From positions 1 through 64,000 of the IMG/VR virus record IMGVR_UViG_3300021127_000002: a DNA stretch of 64,000 bases; one strand, 5' to 3'. The notes below the pieces were generated by a model. It saw nothing but the letters and a program-made list of their open reading frames with translations. It had not been told where the DNA came from and searched no databases. The position numbers and the translations under genes were made by a program. Shown piece by piece: positions 9,795 to 18,972 of this stretch. The number at the start of each line of letters is the position of its first letter. The stretch's first letter is position 1. The stretch comes from a virus.

Positions 9795-11926
9795 GAATTT
9801 GCCAAGTAACACCAGGATTATTACCTATACCACCAAATGGGTGGGGAGCTGTTGAAAAGATTATATGGGAATACCATAATAACACTAATGCTCTCGGACA
9901 TCAAAGTGAAATTAAGTATTTAAATGATGTTGATCCAACAGTTGATATAATTCATACTCATGTAGCGAATTTATCAATCGAAGCAAAGAATCGTGGTCTT
10001 GATTATATATTCACGTGTCATGACCATCACGTCTATGTTTATGGTAAAGATTCAGATTGTTATAAACAAAATCTTGAAGCTATTGATAAATCAGTATTAT
10101 CAATTGTTCCTGCAAAATTTTTGATACCATATTTCAATTATCATCCGAAATTAATTTATTTGGAACATGGTGTAAATTTAGATTTTTTCAAACCAGGAAA
10201 AACTCCTACAGAACACAGGTTGTTATGTGTTGCAAATAATGGTTTTGCAAATGATCAAGGATTTGATAGAAAAGGGTTTTCCTATGCTGTAAATGCAGCC
10301 AAAGTTTTGAATTTACCTATAACTATTGTAGGGCCTGAAAATAATAGAAATTTCTTTAATTCTTTCAGACAAGATTATAAAAATCTTAATATTATATATA
10401 ATGCCGATGAACAACAATTGCTTAATATATATCAAGAACATACTATATTTCTTCATCCTTCCATACTTGAAGCTGGACATCCAAATTTGACATTGTTAGA
10501 AGCAATGGCATGTGGTTTACCTGTAGTTGGTACATATGAAACAGAAGGTAAATTACCTGGATTATTTAGAGTAGAAAGGGACATAGATCAAATAGTAACA
10601 AAATTAAAATATGTTATTGCTAATTATGACCAATGTAGAACCTTAGCGTTAGATACAGCAGAGAAACATTCATATAAAAATATAACTAATAAACTCATAG
10701 ATATCTATGGGAAAACAATAGAAAAACAAAAAAGCATGAAAGATCAATTAGTTAAAATTTATGAGGAAACACCTATAATGGTTAAGCCACAAATTGAAAA
10801 ACAAAATAGATTTAATTACACCTTCATTCAAGGTGCTAAACTTGAAATCACAGGTGATAAAAATACAAAGTATAAGGTTCAATTTATAAATAGAGATACT
10901 GATAAAATTGAATACACGACTGAAATAACAAACAATTGTTGGTGTAAACCATCAAAAGAATACCTTGTCAATTGGCATATCAAAGTGTTCGAGAACGATA
11001 TATTGGTATCGGAACATATATTTGATTTGAACAATAAGAATGTTTATATTGCAATGGATTCTGGTGCGATAGGTGATACCATAGCATGGTTTCCAATATT
11101 TGATGAGTTCAGAAAAAAATATAATTTGAATCTTACAGTTTCAACGTTCCATAATGATTGGTTTGAAGGACAATATCCTGAAATTAAATTTGTGACACCT
11201 GGTGATACAGTATATAATTTATATGCTATGTATACTGTTGGTTGGTATTATAATGAAGATGGTTCAATCAATTACAACAGAGTACCTACTAATTTCAGAA
11301 CACAACCAATGATTGATACAGCAACATCGATTCTTGGCTTACCACATATGGAAATTAAACCAAAATTAAACATAAAAAAACCAGATACCGATATACAAGG
11401 TAAATATGTTGTTATAGCACCACATGCTTCAGCACATGCCAAATATTGGATGTTCCCTGGTGGTTGGCAAAGAATAATTGACCATTTGAATAGTATAGGT
11501 TATAAGGTTGTAATGATTACAAAAGAACCACTCGGAGATGCGTGGCATGATTCTAAACTTGGTGGAACCTTAACTGGTGTCATAAATAAAACAGGTGACT
11601 TACCAATAGAAGATAGAATAGCTGATATTAAAAATGCTGACATGTTTATTGGTGTGGGAAGTGGTTTAAGTTGGATTTCATGGGCTCTCGGAACTAAAAC
11701 AATGATGATTTCTGGTTTTAGTTATCCTTATACAGAATTTGAGGATTGTATTAGAATATATAATGATTATAAAAATTTGTGTACTGGTTGTTTTAACAGA
11801 CATAGACTTGATCCAGGTGATTGGGAATGGTGTCCAGATTTTAAAAACACACCAAGAATGTTTGAATGTACTAAATCAATTAGCCCAGAACAGATAATTA
11901 ACGAAATAAATAAAGTTCTTTTATAA
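9791..11926 (+). CDS. GT4 fused to BAHT-type (autotransporter heptosyltransferase-like) GT9
   Basis: 711 residues. Residues ~1-320 are a GT4 domain (MRICQVTPGLLPIPPNGWGA; FLHPSILEAGHPNLTLLEAM; PVVGT). Residues ~415-711 resemble bacterial autotransporter heptosyltransferases (TibC/Aah family): DSGAIGDTIAWFPIFDEF, VIAPHASAHAKYW, MFIGVGSGLSWISWALGT, and a C-terminal Cys-rich finger CTGCF...WEWCP...ECTKSI with cysteines near 664, 667, 681 and 693. In TibC the equivalent cysteines bind iron and the enzyme adds heptose to Ser of repeat-rich autotransporters. Next to a 6-kb Thr/Ser repeat fibre, protein O-glycosylation is the natural hypothesis. Sugar donor not determinable. Confidence 0.8.
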   Translation: MRICQVTPGLLPIPPNGWGAVEKIIWEYHNNTNALGHQSEIKYLNDVDPTVDIIHTHVANLSIEAKNRGLDYIFTCHDHHVYVYGKDSDCYKQNLEAIDKSVLSIVPAKFLIPYFNYHPKLIYLEHGVNLDFFKPGKTPTEHRLLCVANNGFANDQGFDRKGFSYAVNAAKVLNLPITIVGPENNRNFFNSFRQDYKNLNIIYNADEQQLLNIYQEHTIFLHPSILEAGHPNLTLLEAMACGLPVVGTYETEGKLPGLFRVERDIDQIVTKLKYVIANYDQCRTLALDTAEKHSYKNITNKLIDIYGKTIEKQKSMKDQLVKIYEETPIMVKPQIEKQNRFNYTFIQGAKLEITGDKNTKYKVQFINRDTDKIEYTTEITNNCWCKPSKEYLVNWHIKVFENDILVSEHIFDLNNKNVYIAMDSGAIGDTIAWFPIFDEFRKKYNLNLTVSTFHNDWFEGQYPEIKFVTPGDTVYNLYAMYTVGWYYNEDGSINYNRVPTNFRTQPMIDTATSILGLPHMEIKPKLNIKKPDTDIQGKYVVIAPHASAHAKYWMFPGGWQRIIDHLNSIGYKVVMITKEPLGDAWHDSKLGGTLTGVINKTGDLPIEDRIADIKNADMFIGVGSGLSWISWALGTKTMMISGFSYPYTEFEDCIRIYNDYKNLCTGCFNRHRLDPGDWEWCPDFKNTPRMFECTKSISPEQIINEINKVLL

Positions 11927-11947
11927 AAAAAGGAATATTTATAATAT

Positions 11948-12376
11948 ATGAAACTTGTTGAAACCGTACTCAAAGGTAAATTTGATGTTTATATTGATCC
12001 TGAATTAAAATATAATCAGGAAAAGAAATATTTGACTCATAAATTCATTAATTTTTGTATTGATGAGCTTGAAATAACTGGTAAGTTCAAAACAAAAATT
12101 GTATCTGAAAGAGAAAAGTATGGTATCAAAACAACAGCTTATTATAGAGATAATGATAAAGAGTTGGTTGTTTATGGTAAAAATCGTATGCTTGGTGATG
12201 TATTCAGAAGTATAGCGCATGAGTTAACTCATAAAAAGCAATATGAAGACAACAAGGTAAAACATCCTGTACAAGACGTTGGTGGCGATATAGAAGATGA
12301 AGCTAATGCAAAAGCTGGTGCCATCATAAAAAGATTCATCAAATATGATGAAGATGGATCTAAGGTTTTTTATTAA
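11948..12376 (+). CDS. HExxH zinc metallopeptidase-like protein
   Basis: 142 residues. The segment IAHELTHKKQ gives the HExxH zincin motif, followed about 30 residues later by DIEDEANAKAGA, which can supply the third ligand. No signal peptide. Starts 21 bp after the glycosyltransferase operon. Similar small cytosolic metallopeptidases are common in large phages; substrate unknown. Confidence 0.65.
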   Translation: MKLVETVLKGKFDVYIDPELKYNQEKKYLTHKFINFCIDELEITGKFKTKIVSEREKYGIKTTAYYRDNDKELVVYGKNRMLGDVFRSIAHELTHKKQYEDNKVKHPVQDVGGDIEDEANAKAGAIIKRFIKYDEDGSKVFY

Positions 12377-12380
12377 AAAT

Positions 12381-12411
12381 TTGTTTTTTATTCCTTTATT
12401 TGTTATTTTTG
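12381..12411 (+). promoter_or_regulatory. Bacteroidota promoter
   Basis: TTG at 12381 and TATTTTTG at 12404-12411 match the -33/-7 pattern. It favours ATG 12430 as the start of the next gene, because an in-frame TTG at 12400 lies inside the promoter. Confidence 0.7.
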
Positions 12412-12429
12412 TCGGATAATTGGAAAACT

Positions 12430-14181
12430 ATGTTAGAAAATAAAAAATCCAGATTGGATTTCGTTTACGAGCAATTCAACAAAACTTTAGAGAAATCTAT
12501 AAAAAAAGATAAGTTACTCAATATTAAAAATATTGAACTTGTAAATAAATTTATACCAAATTTATCAAATACAGGTATAAATCCTGAAAGAGATGCGAAT
12601 TTAAATGATGAATATTTTGACATATCATTTGCTCATTTTGTTAATACCAATAGCGATATTTGGTGTACTGGTGAGACTTTCAAAGACCAATTATGGAACT
12701 ATTTCCTACAATTTGATCCATCACCAAATAAAGAGTATATTCAATGGTTTGTGAATCTTTATAGTGATCTATGTAAAGACAGACCACAAATTACAAGGGA
12801 TAACAAAACTGGTGATAAGTTTTCAGCTAAAACTATTAGGAAAGAAACATTATTCTTTGAAGACTTTGGTAAAATAGCCGAGGCTCTTGAAACTTTTATG
12901 TTTCTTAAGAAGACTAACGTGTTGTCAACATCTCAAAAAGATATTAACCAATATAAAACATATCATGATTTTGTTAATACAATAAAACCATATGCACCAG
13001 GTGATGATGATGATGATGATGATGATAATGAAAATGTTCATACATTAACACATTCTGAAATTAAATCAATCCAAAATTATGTTGATTTAAAAACCAGAAA
13101 TGCAAACTCATATAAAAATGCTGGAATACCACTAACTGAACTTTGTTTTGAGAATAAAGAATGGGTAGTTGTAATAACTCACAATAGAGAATCAAATAAG
13201 ATTCTTGGTAAAAATACAACATGGTGTACAGCAGGTACAAGATATTCTGATATGTTCCATTCCTATTACGATAAAGGCCCTTTATTTGTATTGATTAAAA
13301 AAGGATTTGGATCCAAAAAACATATCAACAAAGATGCTTCCGTTCGCTTACAGTTTCATTTTGAAACTGGTAACTATATGGATGCAAATGACCGACCAAT
13401 CAATATACAAGAATTTTTGAACAAAAATCCTGAAATCAAATTTTATCTGGGCAACCATATAATTAAGGTTGTTAGTGATATGAGCAAAGCTGATAGAACA
13501 GGAATTCAGAAAGTAGTAGAGTTCTTAACAAAACTCGGTTATGCTGAAGAATTAATTGGTATCCTCGTTAAATCTCAACCAGAAAAATTGGAATTAGTTG
13601 ATTTCAATCTTACAGAAGAAAATGTTAAAGAAATCGGTAAAATTACAGCTTTGAAACAATTATTACTTAACAATTGTAATGTTTGCGAAATACCTGAATC
13701 ATTTACCAACTTGAAAAATCTAAAAGAATTATCAATAATACATGACAAAAAATTGAAACATATCCCAGATTTTATTTCGAGTTTGACAAATCTTGTAAAA
13801 ATTGATTTCAGTAATTGTAATATTCAAAATAATTTTGATTTACTGGGATTAGATAATCTTGAAGAATTAAATTTGGATAATAATAGAGAATTGAGTCAAA
13901 TACCAAAAAATATTGATAAATGTAAGAAATTATGTAGACTTTCACTATCAAAATGTGATTTGAAAAACCTGGATGATTCTATTCTGAATTTGAAGCGTTT
14001 ATTTATGTTAGATTTACATTACAATAAAAATCTAACCTACATTCCAGAAAAATTGACAAGCTTACCAGAATTAATTGCATGTAACCTTGATAACACTAAT
14101 TTACCTAATCATCTCAAGACGGCGCTTAGAGATAACGCAACCTATAAAAAAGAAAAATGCACTGTTGTAATTTATGATTAA
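12430..14181 (+). CDS. Phage leucine-rich-repeat protein
   Basis: 583 residues from ATG 12430. Residues ~1-190 are alpha-helical and end in a run of eight aspartates. A central domain (~240-340) has NTTWCTAG, YYDKGPLFVLIKK and QFHFETGNYMDANDRPI, a signature I associate with a family recurrent in large phages but cannot name. Residues ~395-570 are leucine-rich repeats (LKELSIIHDKKLKHIPDF; LEELNLDNNRELSQIPKN; LFMLDLHYNKNLTYIPEK). LRRs normally bind proteins, so a host-takeover or inhibitor role is possible. No TM or signal peptide. Confidence 0.65.
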   Translation: MLENKKSRLDFVYEQFNKTLEKSIKKDKLLNIKNIELVNKFIPNLSNTGINPERDANLNDEYFDISFAHFVNTNSDIWCTGETFKDQLWNYFLQFDPSPNKEYIQWFVNLYSDLCKDRPQITRDNKTGDKFSAKTIRKETLFFEDFGKIAEALETFMFLKKTNVLSTSQKDINQYKTYHDFVNTIKPYAPGDDDDDDDDNENVHTLTHSEIKSIQNYVDLKTRNANSYKNAGIPLTELCFENKEWVVVITHNRESNKILGKNTTWCTAGTRYSDMFHSYYDKGPLFVLIKKGFGSKKHINKDASVRLQFHFETGNYMDANDRPINIQEFLNKNPEIKFYLGNHIIKVVSDMSKADRTGIQKVVEFLTKLGYAEELIGILVKSQPEKLELVDFNLTEENVKEIGKITALKQLLLNNCNVCEIPESFTNLKNLKELSIIHDKKLKHIPDFISSLTNLVKIDFSNCNIQNNFDLLGLDNLEELNLDNNRELSQIPKNIDKCKKLCRLSLSKCDLKNLDDSILNLKRLFMLDLHYNKNLTYIPEKLTSLPELIACNLDNTNLPNHLKTALRDNATYKKEKCTVVIYD

Positions 14182-14223
14182 ATTTAATCATATTCACAAC
14201 TATTTATACAAAAGAGAATATCA

Positions 14224-15405
14224 GTGAAAAAATCAGATATATTAAGAAATAATGTAATAACTAAAATGTTGTCAGAAGGTGTAACCAAATCTGATAATAT
14301 TTCCTTTATTAATGAAAACAATAGGGAATATTATGTTGAAGTATTACCGATTAACAGTATAAGAGGTAATGTTTCAGAATATATTTCTGATTTGATTGAT
14401 AATGATATTGATATCATCCTTGAGGAAAATGGTTATGATGTTGATTATAATAATTTATTTCTTGAATCATCTGATCTTTATGATGGGTATCAATTAAAAG
14501 TTCCGATTAAAAAAAACAAGAGAGATATTGAAGAAGATTTATTCAAAGAGCTTGATGAAGAGTTGGCTACACCACAACAAAATCCTCAACCAGCTCCAAC
14601 ACAACAAACTAACCCTGGTAATGTAAATCCAGCGGTTAAAAACATGGCTTCGAATGTTCCTTTAGGTAAAGAGCCGCAGAAACAACAATTACAGAATCTA
14701 CCAAAATTGAATGCAAATAAACCAAAGAAAACCCAAAACCCAAAAAAGGTGGACTTGGTTTTGAAAACAACATTTGACACTAAATTTCTTAAATATACTT
14801 TAAGAACAGATGCGGAAAATTGGAAACCTGTAAAAAAACCAGAACCAAAGGGTAAATTATTTATTGTTTGGGAAAATAAAGATGCTACTAATTTGAAAAT
14901 AGAAACATTACTATTCCCTAACGATACTAATAAAATTGAAATATTTGTTAAAAAGGATAATAAAGTTATTTTAACAACCTTTTTTGAAATATATCGAATT
15001 CCAACAAATGAGTTTATTGCTGAGAAATTCTTCAGAAAAACATTCTTCAACCTATTGAAGAAATATATTGATACAAAGGTTATATTATTGGAACCATTCG
15101 AATTCAAATTTGTGTTTTGGAGAAGTGATAACCCAACATACGCATATTCATTCAGTTCCCCTAATAAGAATAAGATCATATTAGATCTTATATCATTTAT
15201 TAACACAGCGCAAAAACCAATCCTTGACGATTTCTTTGAACAGAATAACTTGAAACATAAACAAGGTTATCTACAGACGTTATTGGACTCAGCTGAAGCT
15301 GCTGGTATCTTTAGATTTAAACGTGAGGGTAATGAAATCTTGATACTTAGAGGCCCTAACTACAAATCATTCCTTGATGGTAAAGTAAGAAGAGTTGTTT
15401 CCTAA
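14224..15405 (+). CDS. Hypothetical protein with Pro/Gln-rich linker
   Basis: 393 residues starting at GTG 14224 (no nearby in-frame ATG before conserved-looking sequence). An acidic N-terminal region (~1-120) is joined by a Gln/Pro/Asn-rich linker (~121-160) and a Lys/Pro segment to a folded C-terminal domain (~175-393) rich in aromatic strands and ending in a basic KVRRVVS tail. No family recognised. Two-domain build with a flexible linker is typical of virion or nucleic-acid-handling proteins. Confidence 0.5.
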   Translation: MKKSDILRNNVITKMLSEGVTKSDNISFINENNREYYVEVLPINSIRGNVSEYISDLIDNDIDIILEENGYDVDYNNLFLESSDLYDGYQLKVPIKKNKRDIEEDLFKELDEELATPQQNPQPAPTQQTNPGNVNPAVKNMASNVPLGKEPQKQQLQNLPKLNANKPKKTQNPKKVDLVLKTTFDTKFLKYTLRTDAENWKPVKKPEPKGKLFIVWENKDATNLKIETLLFPNDTNKIEIFVKKDNKVILTTFFEIYRIPTNEFIAEKFFRKTFFNLLKKYIDTKVILLEPFEFKFVFWRSDNPTYAYSFSSPNKNKIILDLISFINTAQKPILDDFFEQNNLKHKQGYLQTLLDSAEAAGIFRFKREGNEILILRGPNYKSFLDGKVRRVVS

Positions 15406-15411
15406 TCTAAC

Positions 15412-15442
15412 TTGTTTTTTTAAAAGAAATTTTCTACTATTG
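15412..15442 (+). promoter_or_regulatory. Bacteroidota promoter
   Basis: TTG at 15412 and TACTATTG at 15435-15442, 20 bp before the start of the Mom-like gene. Confidence 0.6.
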
Positions 15443-15461
15443 TAATAATACATTTATTATA

Positions 15462-16382
15462 ATGGTAAAAAAAGAGGTTTTAGATATAACAGAGAGGTTT
15501 AAAAATTACGACAAAGAGCATTGCTGGCAATATCAGATAAGAACTGATAATAAGGAAGGCGATTTGATCGAATCCAATCTTACACAAGATATTGTTGATA
15601 ATCTTAAAGTAAGTGATTTCACATTTGAGTTTATTCCGAAATCTGATAAAGATACTGTTGAATTAATCAAAAAATTTATTAAAAGACATGAGTGGTTAGG
15701 TACTATAAGTAACTACCCAACACATTTTTTCACAGCAAAATATAAAGATATTTTAGCTGGTGTTATCATTATGGATATGCCCAACTCATTTTCAAAATTG
15801 CTTGGAGAAAAAACTAAGAAACTTGAAAGATTAATATCCAGAGGTGCATGTATATCATGGTCGCCAAAGAATCTTGGTTCGTCATTAATAATGTATTCAA
15901 TTAAATGGATGGTTAAAAATACCGATTACAGGGTATTTACAGCCTATTCTGACCCAGAAGCTAAAGAACTTGGTACAATATACCAAGCATGTAATTTCTA
16001 CTATTTAGGGCAATCTTCTGGGGCAACAAATCAATATAAAGCAAAGAACGGTAAATGGGTATCTGATAGATATTTCAGAAGTAGAAGTGTCTATAAGAAA
16101 CTTGCTATTGAAGATGGTATCACATGGGATAAATCATGGCAAAACGGTGATACTATTATATGGGAGAATATGCCCAAAGATATTGAAGATAGAGTACGTA
16201 AATTAAGTAAGCAATATCAGAATTCATGTGAAAAGAGAAGTATACCTAAAAAACACAAATACGCATATATTTTAGGCAAAGATAAAAAAGAAACTAATTT
16301 ATTGCGTGAAGAATTTAAAATTAAAAACCCAAATCTTGTAGGATTACCATACCCTAAAGAGAGGGGTAAATATGAAAATTAA
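15462..16382 (+). CDS. Mom-like DNA base-modification protein (GNAT fold)
   Basis: 306 residues. The core SRGACISWSPKNLGSSLI, followed by YRVFTAYSDPEAKELGTIYQ and ACNFYYLGQSSGATNQY, matches the arrangement in phage Mu Mom and relatives, which convert adenine to an acetamido form and protect phage DNA from restriction. It is longer than Mu Mom, with a Lys-rich C-terminal extension. It has its own promoter and is followed 11 bp later by a metallophosphoesterase. Alternative: another GNAT acetyltransferase; the D-P-E / G-T-x-Y motif favours Mom. Confidence 0.7.
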   Translation: MVKKEVLDITERFKNYDKEHCWQYQIRTDNKEGDLIESNLTQDIVDNLKVSDFTFEFIPKSDKDTVELIKKFIKRHEWLGTISNYPTHFFTAKYKDILAGVIIMDMPNSFSKLLGEKTKKLERLISRGACISWSPKNLGSSLIMYSIKWMVKNTDYRVFTAYSDPEAKELGTIYQACNFYYLGQSSGATNQYKAKNGKWVSDRYFRSRSVYKKLAIEDGITWDKSWQNGDTIIWENMPKDIEDRVRKLSKQYQNSCEKRSIPKKHKYAYILGKDKKETNLLREEFKIKNPNLVGLPYPKERGKYEN

Positions 16383-16393
16383 ATTTAATAATT

Positions 16394-17989
16394 ATGAAGT
16401 TTAAAGATGTAACGCCAGAACAAATTGAAAAAGCCAGAAATATATACTGGAATACTGAATTAAGTTGGGATGAAAGAATGAAACTATTAATGGATCTTTT
16501 TGGTAAATCGGAAAGGACTGTTAGAAAATGGTGCTCAGAAAAATTGGGATTTAAAGAAAAAGTTGAAGTAGAATCTGAACAATATGAAACCGCAAAACAA
16601 AGGGTTCATGATAAAACCAAGAAAAGATTTTTAATAACATGGGCACAAAACGATACACCTGTACATAGTAAGTTTTTCAACAACATGAAAGCATATGCTG
16701 AATATATTGATGCTGATATCCACGTTATTGCTGGTAGATATAAAAATCCAACATCGGTATTTACTGATAAAGACTATGATACATGGCATGATGATGTGTT
16801 ACCATATTTAGATGCTGGTAGACACTCTATACACAAGTATATAACTATTATGTCTGACATTAAAATACAACCCACAGCCACAAACCCTATGAGTGGTATG
16901 CAAGGTGTAAGTGGTGTCAATTCATGTGTATTTGGTGCACCAAAGGTACAATTAGAAATGATACCTGTACTTGAAGGTTGTAAACCAAAGATGATGGTTA
17001 CAACTGGTTCGGTAACACTAATGAATTATACTGATTCTAAATCAGGTAAAAAAGGTGAATTTCATCACACATATGGATTCGTTATTGTTGAAATAAAAGA
17101 TGATGAAACATTTTATGTAAGACAAGTTACAGCAGATGATAAATCTGGTTCCTTCCAAGATTTATGCTATAAAGTTGATTCTGGAAACATTACCAAAATA
17201 AATGAAATGTCCGCAATCGTTTTTGGTGATATGCATTACGGAAATCATGACAATGATGTTATAAATAAAACAATGGAGTTACTTGATAAAGTTACACCAG
17301 AACATGTAATTCTGCATGATGTTTTTGACGGCACATCAATTAATCATCATGAAATGAAAGATCCTTTTGTACAATACGCAAAAGAAATACATGGTAAGAA
17401 TTCCCTTGAAAAAGAAATAGATGAAATGATGCTCAATCTTGCAACATTTGAAAAATTTAAAAATGTTGTTATTGTTAGAAGTAATCATGATGATTTTCTT
17501 GATAGATGGTTAAAGAATGAAGATTGGAAAAAACAACCAACAACCAAGAATTCAAAACTATACATGAAGTATTCACAAATGCTCATGGAACAATATGAAA
17601 AGGATATGTATAAAATCAAAGGTGTAATACCTGAAATAATTAACTCAAAATATCCTAAATACGTAACACTCGGAAGAAATCAATCATATAAAGTTAATGG
17701 ATGGGAACTTGGGCAACATGGTGACCAAGGTACAAATGGTTCAAGAGGCTCTCTTAATCAATACAGAACATTGAATACAAAAATTGTTGTAGGCCACTAT
17801 CATTCACCAGGAAGAAAAGATGGTGCATTAGCTGTCGGTACATCAACCAAATTGAGAATGGGTTATAACTCAGGCCCAAGCTCATGGTTACAGTCACATG
17901 TAATCATACATAAAAATGGTAGAGCACAACATATATCTTTTGTAAAAGATAAAAATAATCAAATCGGTTTTACGACCTTTGATATATGA
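16394..17989 (+). CDS. Metallophosphoesterase with N-terminal HTH (T5 A1-like)
   Basis: 531 residues. Residues ~20-50 (DERMKLLMDLFGKSERTVRK) look like a homeodomain-type helix-turn-helix. The catalytic metal motifs follow in order: VFGDMHYGNHDN (~275), HDVFDG (~308), VRSNHDDFLDRW (~362), GQHGDQGTNGSRG (~440) and VVGHYHSPG (~467), the D-x-H / GD / NHD / H / GHxH series of calcineurin-like phosphoesterases. Size and layout resemble the T5 pre-early A1 protein involved in host DNA degradation; that assignment rests on memory of the family. A nuclease or phosphodiesterase role is likely. Overlaps the next small ORF by 4 bp. Confidence 0.7.
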   Translation: MKFKDVTPEQIEKARNIYWNTELSWDERMKLLMDLFGKSERTVRKWCSEKLGFKEKVEVESEQYETAKQRVHDKTKKRFLITWAQNDTPVHSKFFNNMKAYAEYIDADIHVIAGRYKNPTSVFTDKDYDTWHDDVLPYLDAGRHSIHKYITIMSDIKIQPTATNPMSGMQGVSGVNSCVFGAPKVQLEMIPVLEGCKPKMMVTTGSVTLMNYTDSKSGKKGEFHHTYGFVIVEIKDDETFYVRQVTADDKSGSFQDLCYKVDSGNITKINEMSAIVFGDMHYGNHDNDVINKTMELLDKVTPEHVILHDVFDGTSINHHEMKDPFVQYAKEIHGKNSLEKEIDEMMLNLATFEKFKNVVIVRSNHDDFLDRWLKNEDWKKQPTTKNSKLYMKYSQMLMEQYEKDMYKIKGVIPEIINSKYPKYVTLGRNQSYKVNGWELGQHGDQGTNGSRGSLNQYRTLNTKIVVGHYHSPGRKDGALAVGTSTKLRMGYNSGPSSWLQSHVIIHKNGRAQHISFVKDKNNQIGFTTFDI

Positions 17990-18132
17990 TTAGGTCAATA
18001 GAGCATCTATCACACTTTCTATGTACGTTCTGTAACAAATGGTGGTCAATAGGTGATGCACCTATCGAAAAGAAAAAATGGTTTTGTCCATGGTGTGGTA
18101 AACAAAATGTGGAAAAAGAAAAACAAGATTAA
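17986..18132 (+). CDS. 48-residue zinc-ribbon protein
   Basis: ATG at 17986 overlaps the preceding TGA (ATGA). The peptide has two CxxC knuckles, CTFC and CPWC, 21 residues apart, with a WW and KKKWF between them and a Lys/Glu tail: a compact zinc ribbon. Too short for most gene finders. Translational coupling suggests it works with the phosphoesterase, perhaps as a nucleic-acid or protein adaptor. Confidence 0.65.
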   Translation: MIRSIEHLSHFLCTFCNKWWSIGDAPIEKKKWFCPWCGKQNVEKEKQD

Positions 18133-18133
18133 T

Positions 18134-18163
18134 TTGTTTTATTAGTTTTATTTACTACATTTG
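18134..18163 (+). promoter_or_regulatory. Bacteroidota promoter
   Basis: TTG at 18134 and TACATTTG at 18156-18163, 16 bp before the YkuK-like gene. Confidence 0.65.
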
Positions 18164-18178
18164 TAAAAATTTATTGAA

Positions 18179-18634
18179 ATGGCTAAGTTCAGAACAAGAC
18201 AAGGTATGGTTATCCATAACCTTAAAGAGTATGTAGAAAACTGGATTTCTGACAAACCAAATGCGGAAATCTATATTGGTTGTGATTCACAAACACGTGA
18301 CAAGAAAATTGATTACGCTGTTAGTGTGTGTATGTATGAACCAGGTAAAGGTGGTCACATCATCAACAAAAAAGAAACTGAATCAATGAAACCTAATAAC
18401 TATATGAGGTTATGGGAAGAAGTTAATAAGTCAGTTATTGTTGCTGATACCTTAAAAGGTATTGATAGAAAAATTACGATACACGTTGACTATAACTCAA
18501 ACCCTAACGAAAAATCACATGAGTTATATGATGCTGGTATCGGTTACGCAAAATCAATGGGTTATGAAGCAGCAGGTAAACCACACGCTTGGGCAGCTAC
18601 ACATGCAGCCGATAAAATCGTTAAAAAACACTAA
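18179..18634 (+). CDS. YkuK-like RNase H-fold protein
   Basis: 151 residues. YIGCDSQTRDKKIDYAVSVC and later TIHVDYNSNPNEKSHEL match the YkuK/DUF458 family, predicted to adopt an RNase H-like fold with acidic catalytic residues (the D of GCDSQ, D of VDYN). The C-terminal HAWAATHAADKIVK is also typical. Its biochemical role is not established; RNA processing near the tRNA arrays is attractive but unproven. Confidence 0.7.
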   Translation: MAKFRTRQGMVIHNLKEYVENWISDKPNAEIYIGCDSQTRDKKIDYAVSVCMYEPGKGGHIINKKETESMKPNNYMRLWEEVNKSVIVADTLKGIDRKITIHVDYNSNPNEKSHELYDAGIGYAKSMGYEAAGKPHAWAATHAADKIVKKH

Positions 18635-18669
18635 AAACAAATTATAATAAAAAATATATAAAAAAAGAT

Positions 18670-18699
18670 TTGTTTTTTGAAAAACTTTTATTACTTTTG
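18670..18699 (+). promoter_or_regulatory. Promoter of tRNA array 1
   Basis: TTG at 18670 and TACTTTTG at 18692-18699 with 22-nt spacing, 38 bp upstream of the leader ORF. Confidence 0.8.
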
Positions 18700-18737
18700 T
18701 ACTAATTATTATTAACACATAAAATTTTAAGCTTTCG

Positions 18738-18821
18738 ATGAAATCGCAAATAAAAAATATAGGAATGACGTTTGGCAGAGTGAATGATCACACTGACAGG
18801 GGTTTCTTATGCGATTACTAA
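18738..18821 (+). CDS. Leader peptide of tRNA array 1
   Basis: 27 codons. After MKSQ the run IKNIGMTFGRVNDHTDRGF uses only amino acids whose tRNAs occur in the array that follows (Ile by AUA codons, Arg by AGA/AGG). The run leads directly into GGGGTTTCT (18799-18807), which can pair with AGAAACCCC (18844-18852), the strand that also forms the 5' arm of the terminator at 18849. Layout of a transcription attenuator; a structural or enzymatic role is unlikely. Confidence 0.75.
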   Translation: MKSQIKNIGMTFGRVNDHTDRGFLCDY

Positions 18822-18852
18822 TAGAAAGTAAAAGTTATAAATGAGAAACCCC
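18799..18852 (+). promoter_or_regulatory. Antiterminator pairing, array 1
   Basis: GGGGTTTCT (18799-18807) pairs perfectly over 9 bp with AGAAACCCC (18844-18852). The 3' strand includes the CCCC of the terminator stem, so the two structures exclude each other. Confidence 0.7.
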
Positions 18853-18876
18853 AGCACAAAAAGCTGGGGTTTTTTT
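18849..18876 (+). terminator. Attenuator terminator, array 1
   Basis: CCCCAGC (18849-18855) and GCTGGGG (18863-18869) form a 7-bp stem followed by a run of T. It separates the leader ORF from tRNA-His. Confidence 0.85.
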
Positions 18877-18881
18877 ATGTA

Positions 18882-18893
18882 GTTCTTTAACAT
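18882..18893 (+). promoter_or_regulatory. boxA-like site before tRNA-His
   Basis: GTTCTTTAACAT resembles the rrn boxA (CTCTTTAACA) bound by NusB/S10 and lies between the attenuator terminator and the first tRNA. Confidence 0.5.
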
Positions 18894-18894
18894 G

Positions 18895-18967
18895 GTGACT
18901 GTAGCTCAATTGGGAGAGCGCTTCGTTGTGAGCGAAGGGGTAGTCGGATCGAAACCGACCTGTCACA
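18895..18967 (+). tRNA. tRNA-His(GUG)
   Basis: Full cloverleaf; anticodon loop TTGTGAG closed by CTTCG/CGAAG; T-loop ATCGAAA; no encoded CCA. A G at 18894 can serve as the His-specific G-1. Confidence 0.9.
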
Positions 18968-18972
18968 CAAAT

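Noticed and set aside
14586-15206. 206-codon minus-strand ORF opposite the gene at 14224
   Set aside because: Low-complexity Phe/Leu-rich shadow of a better supported plus-strand gene.
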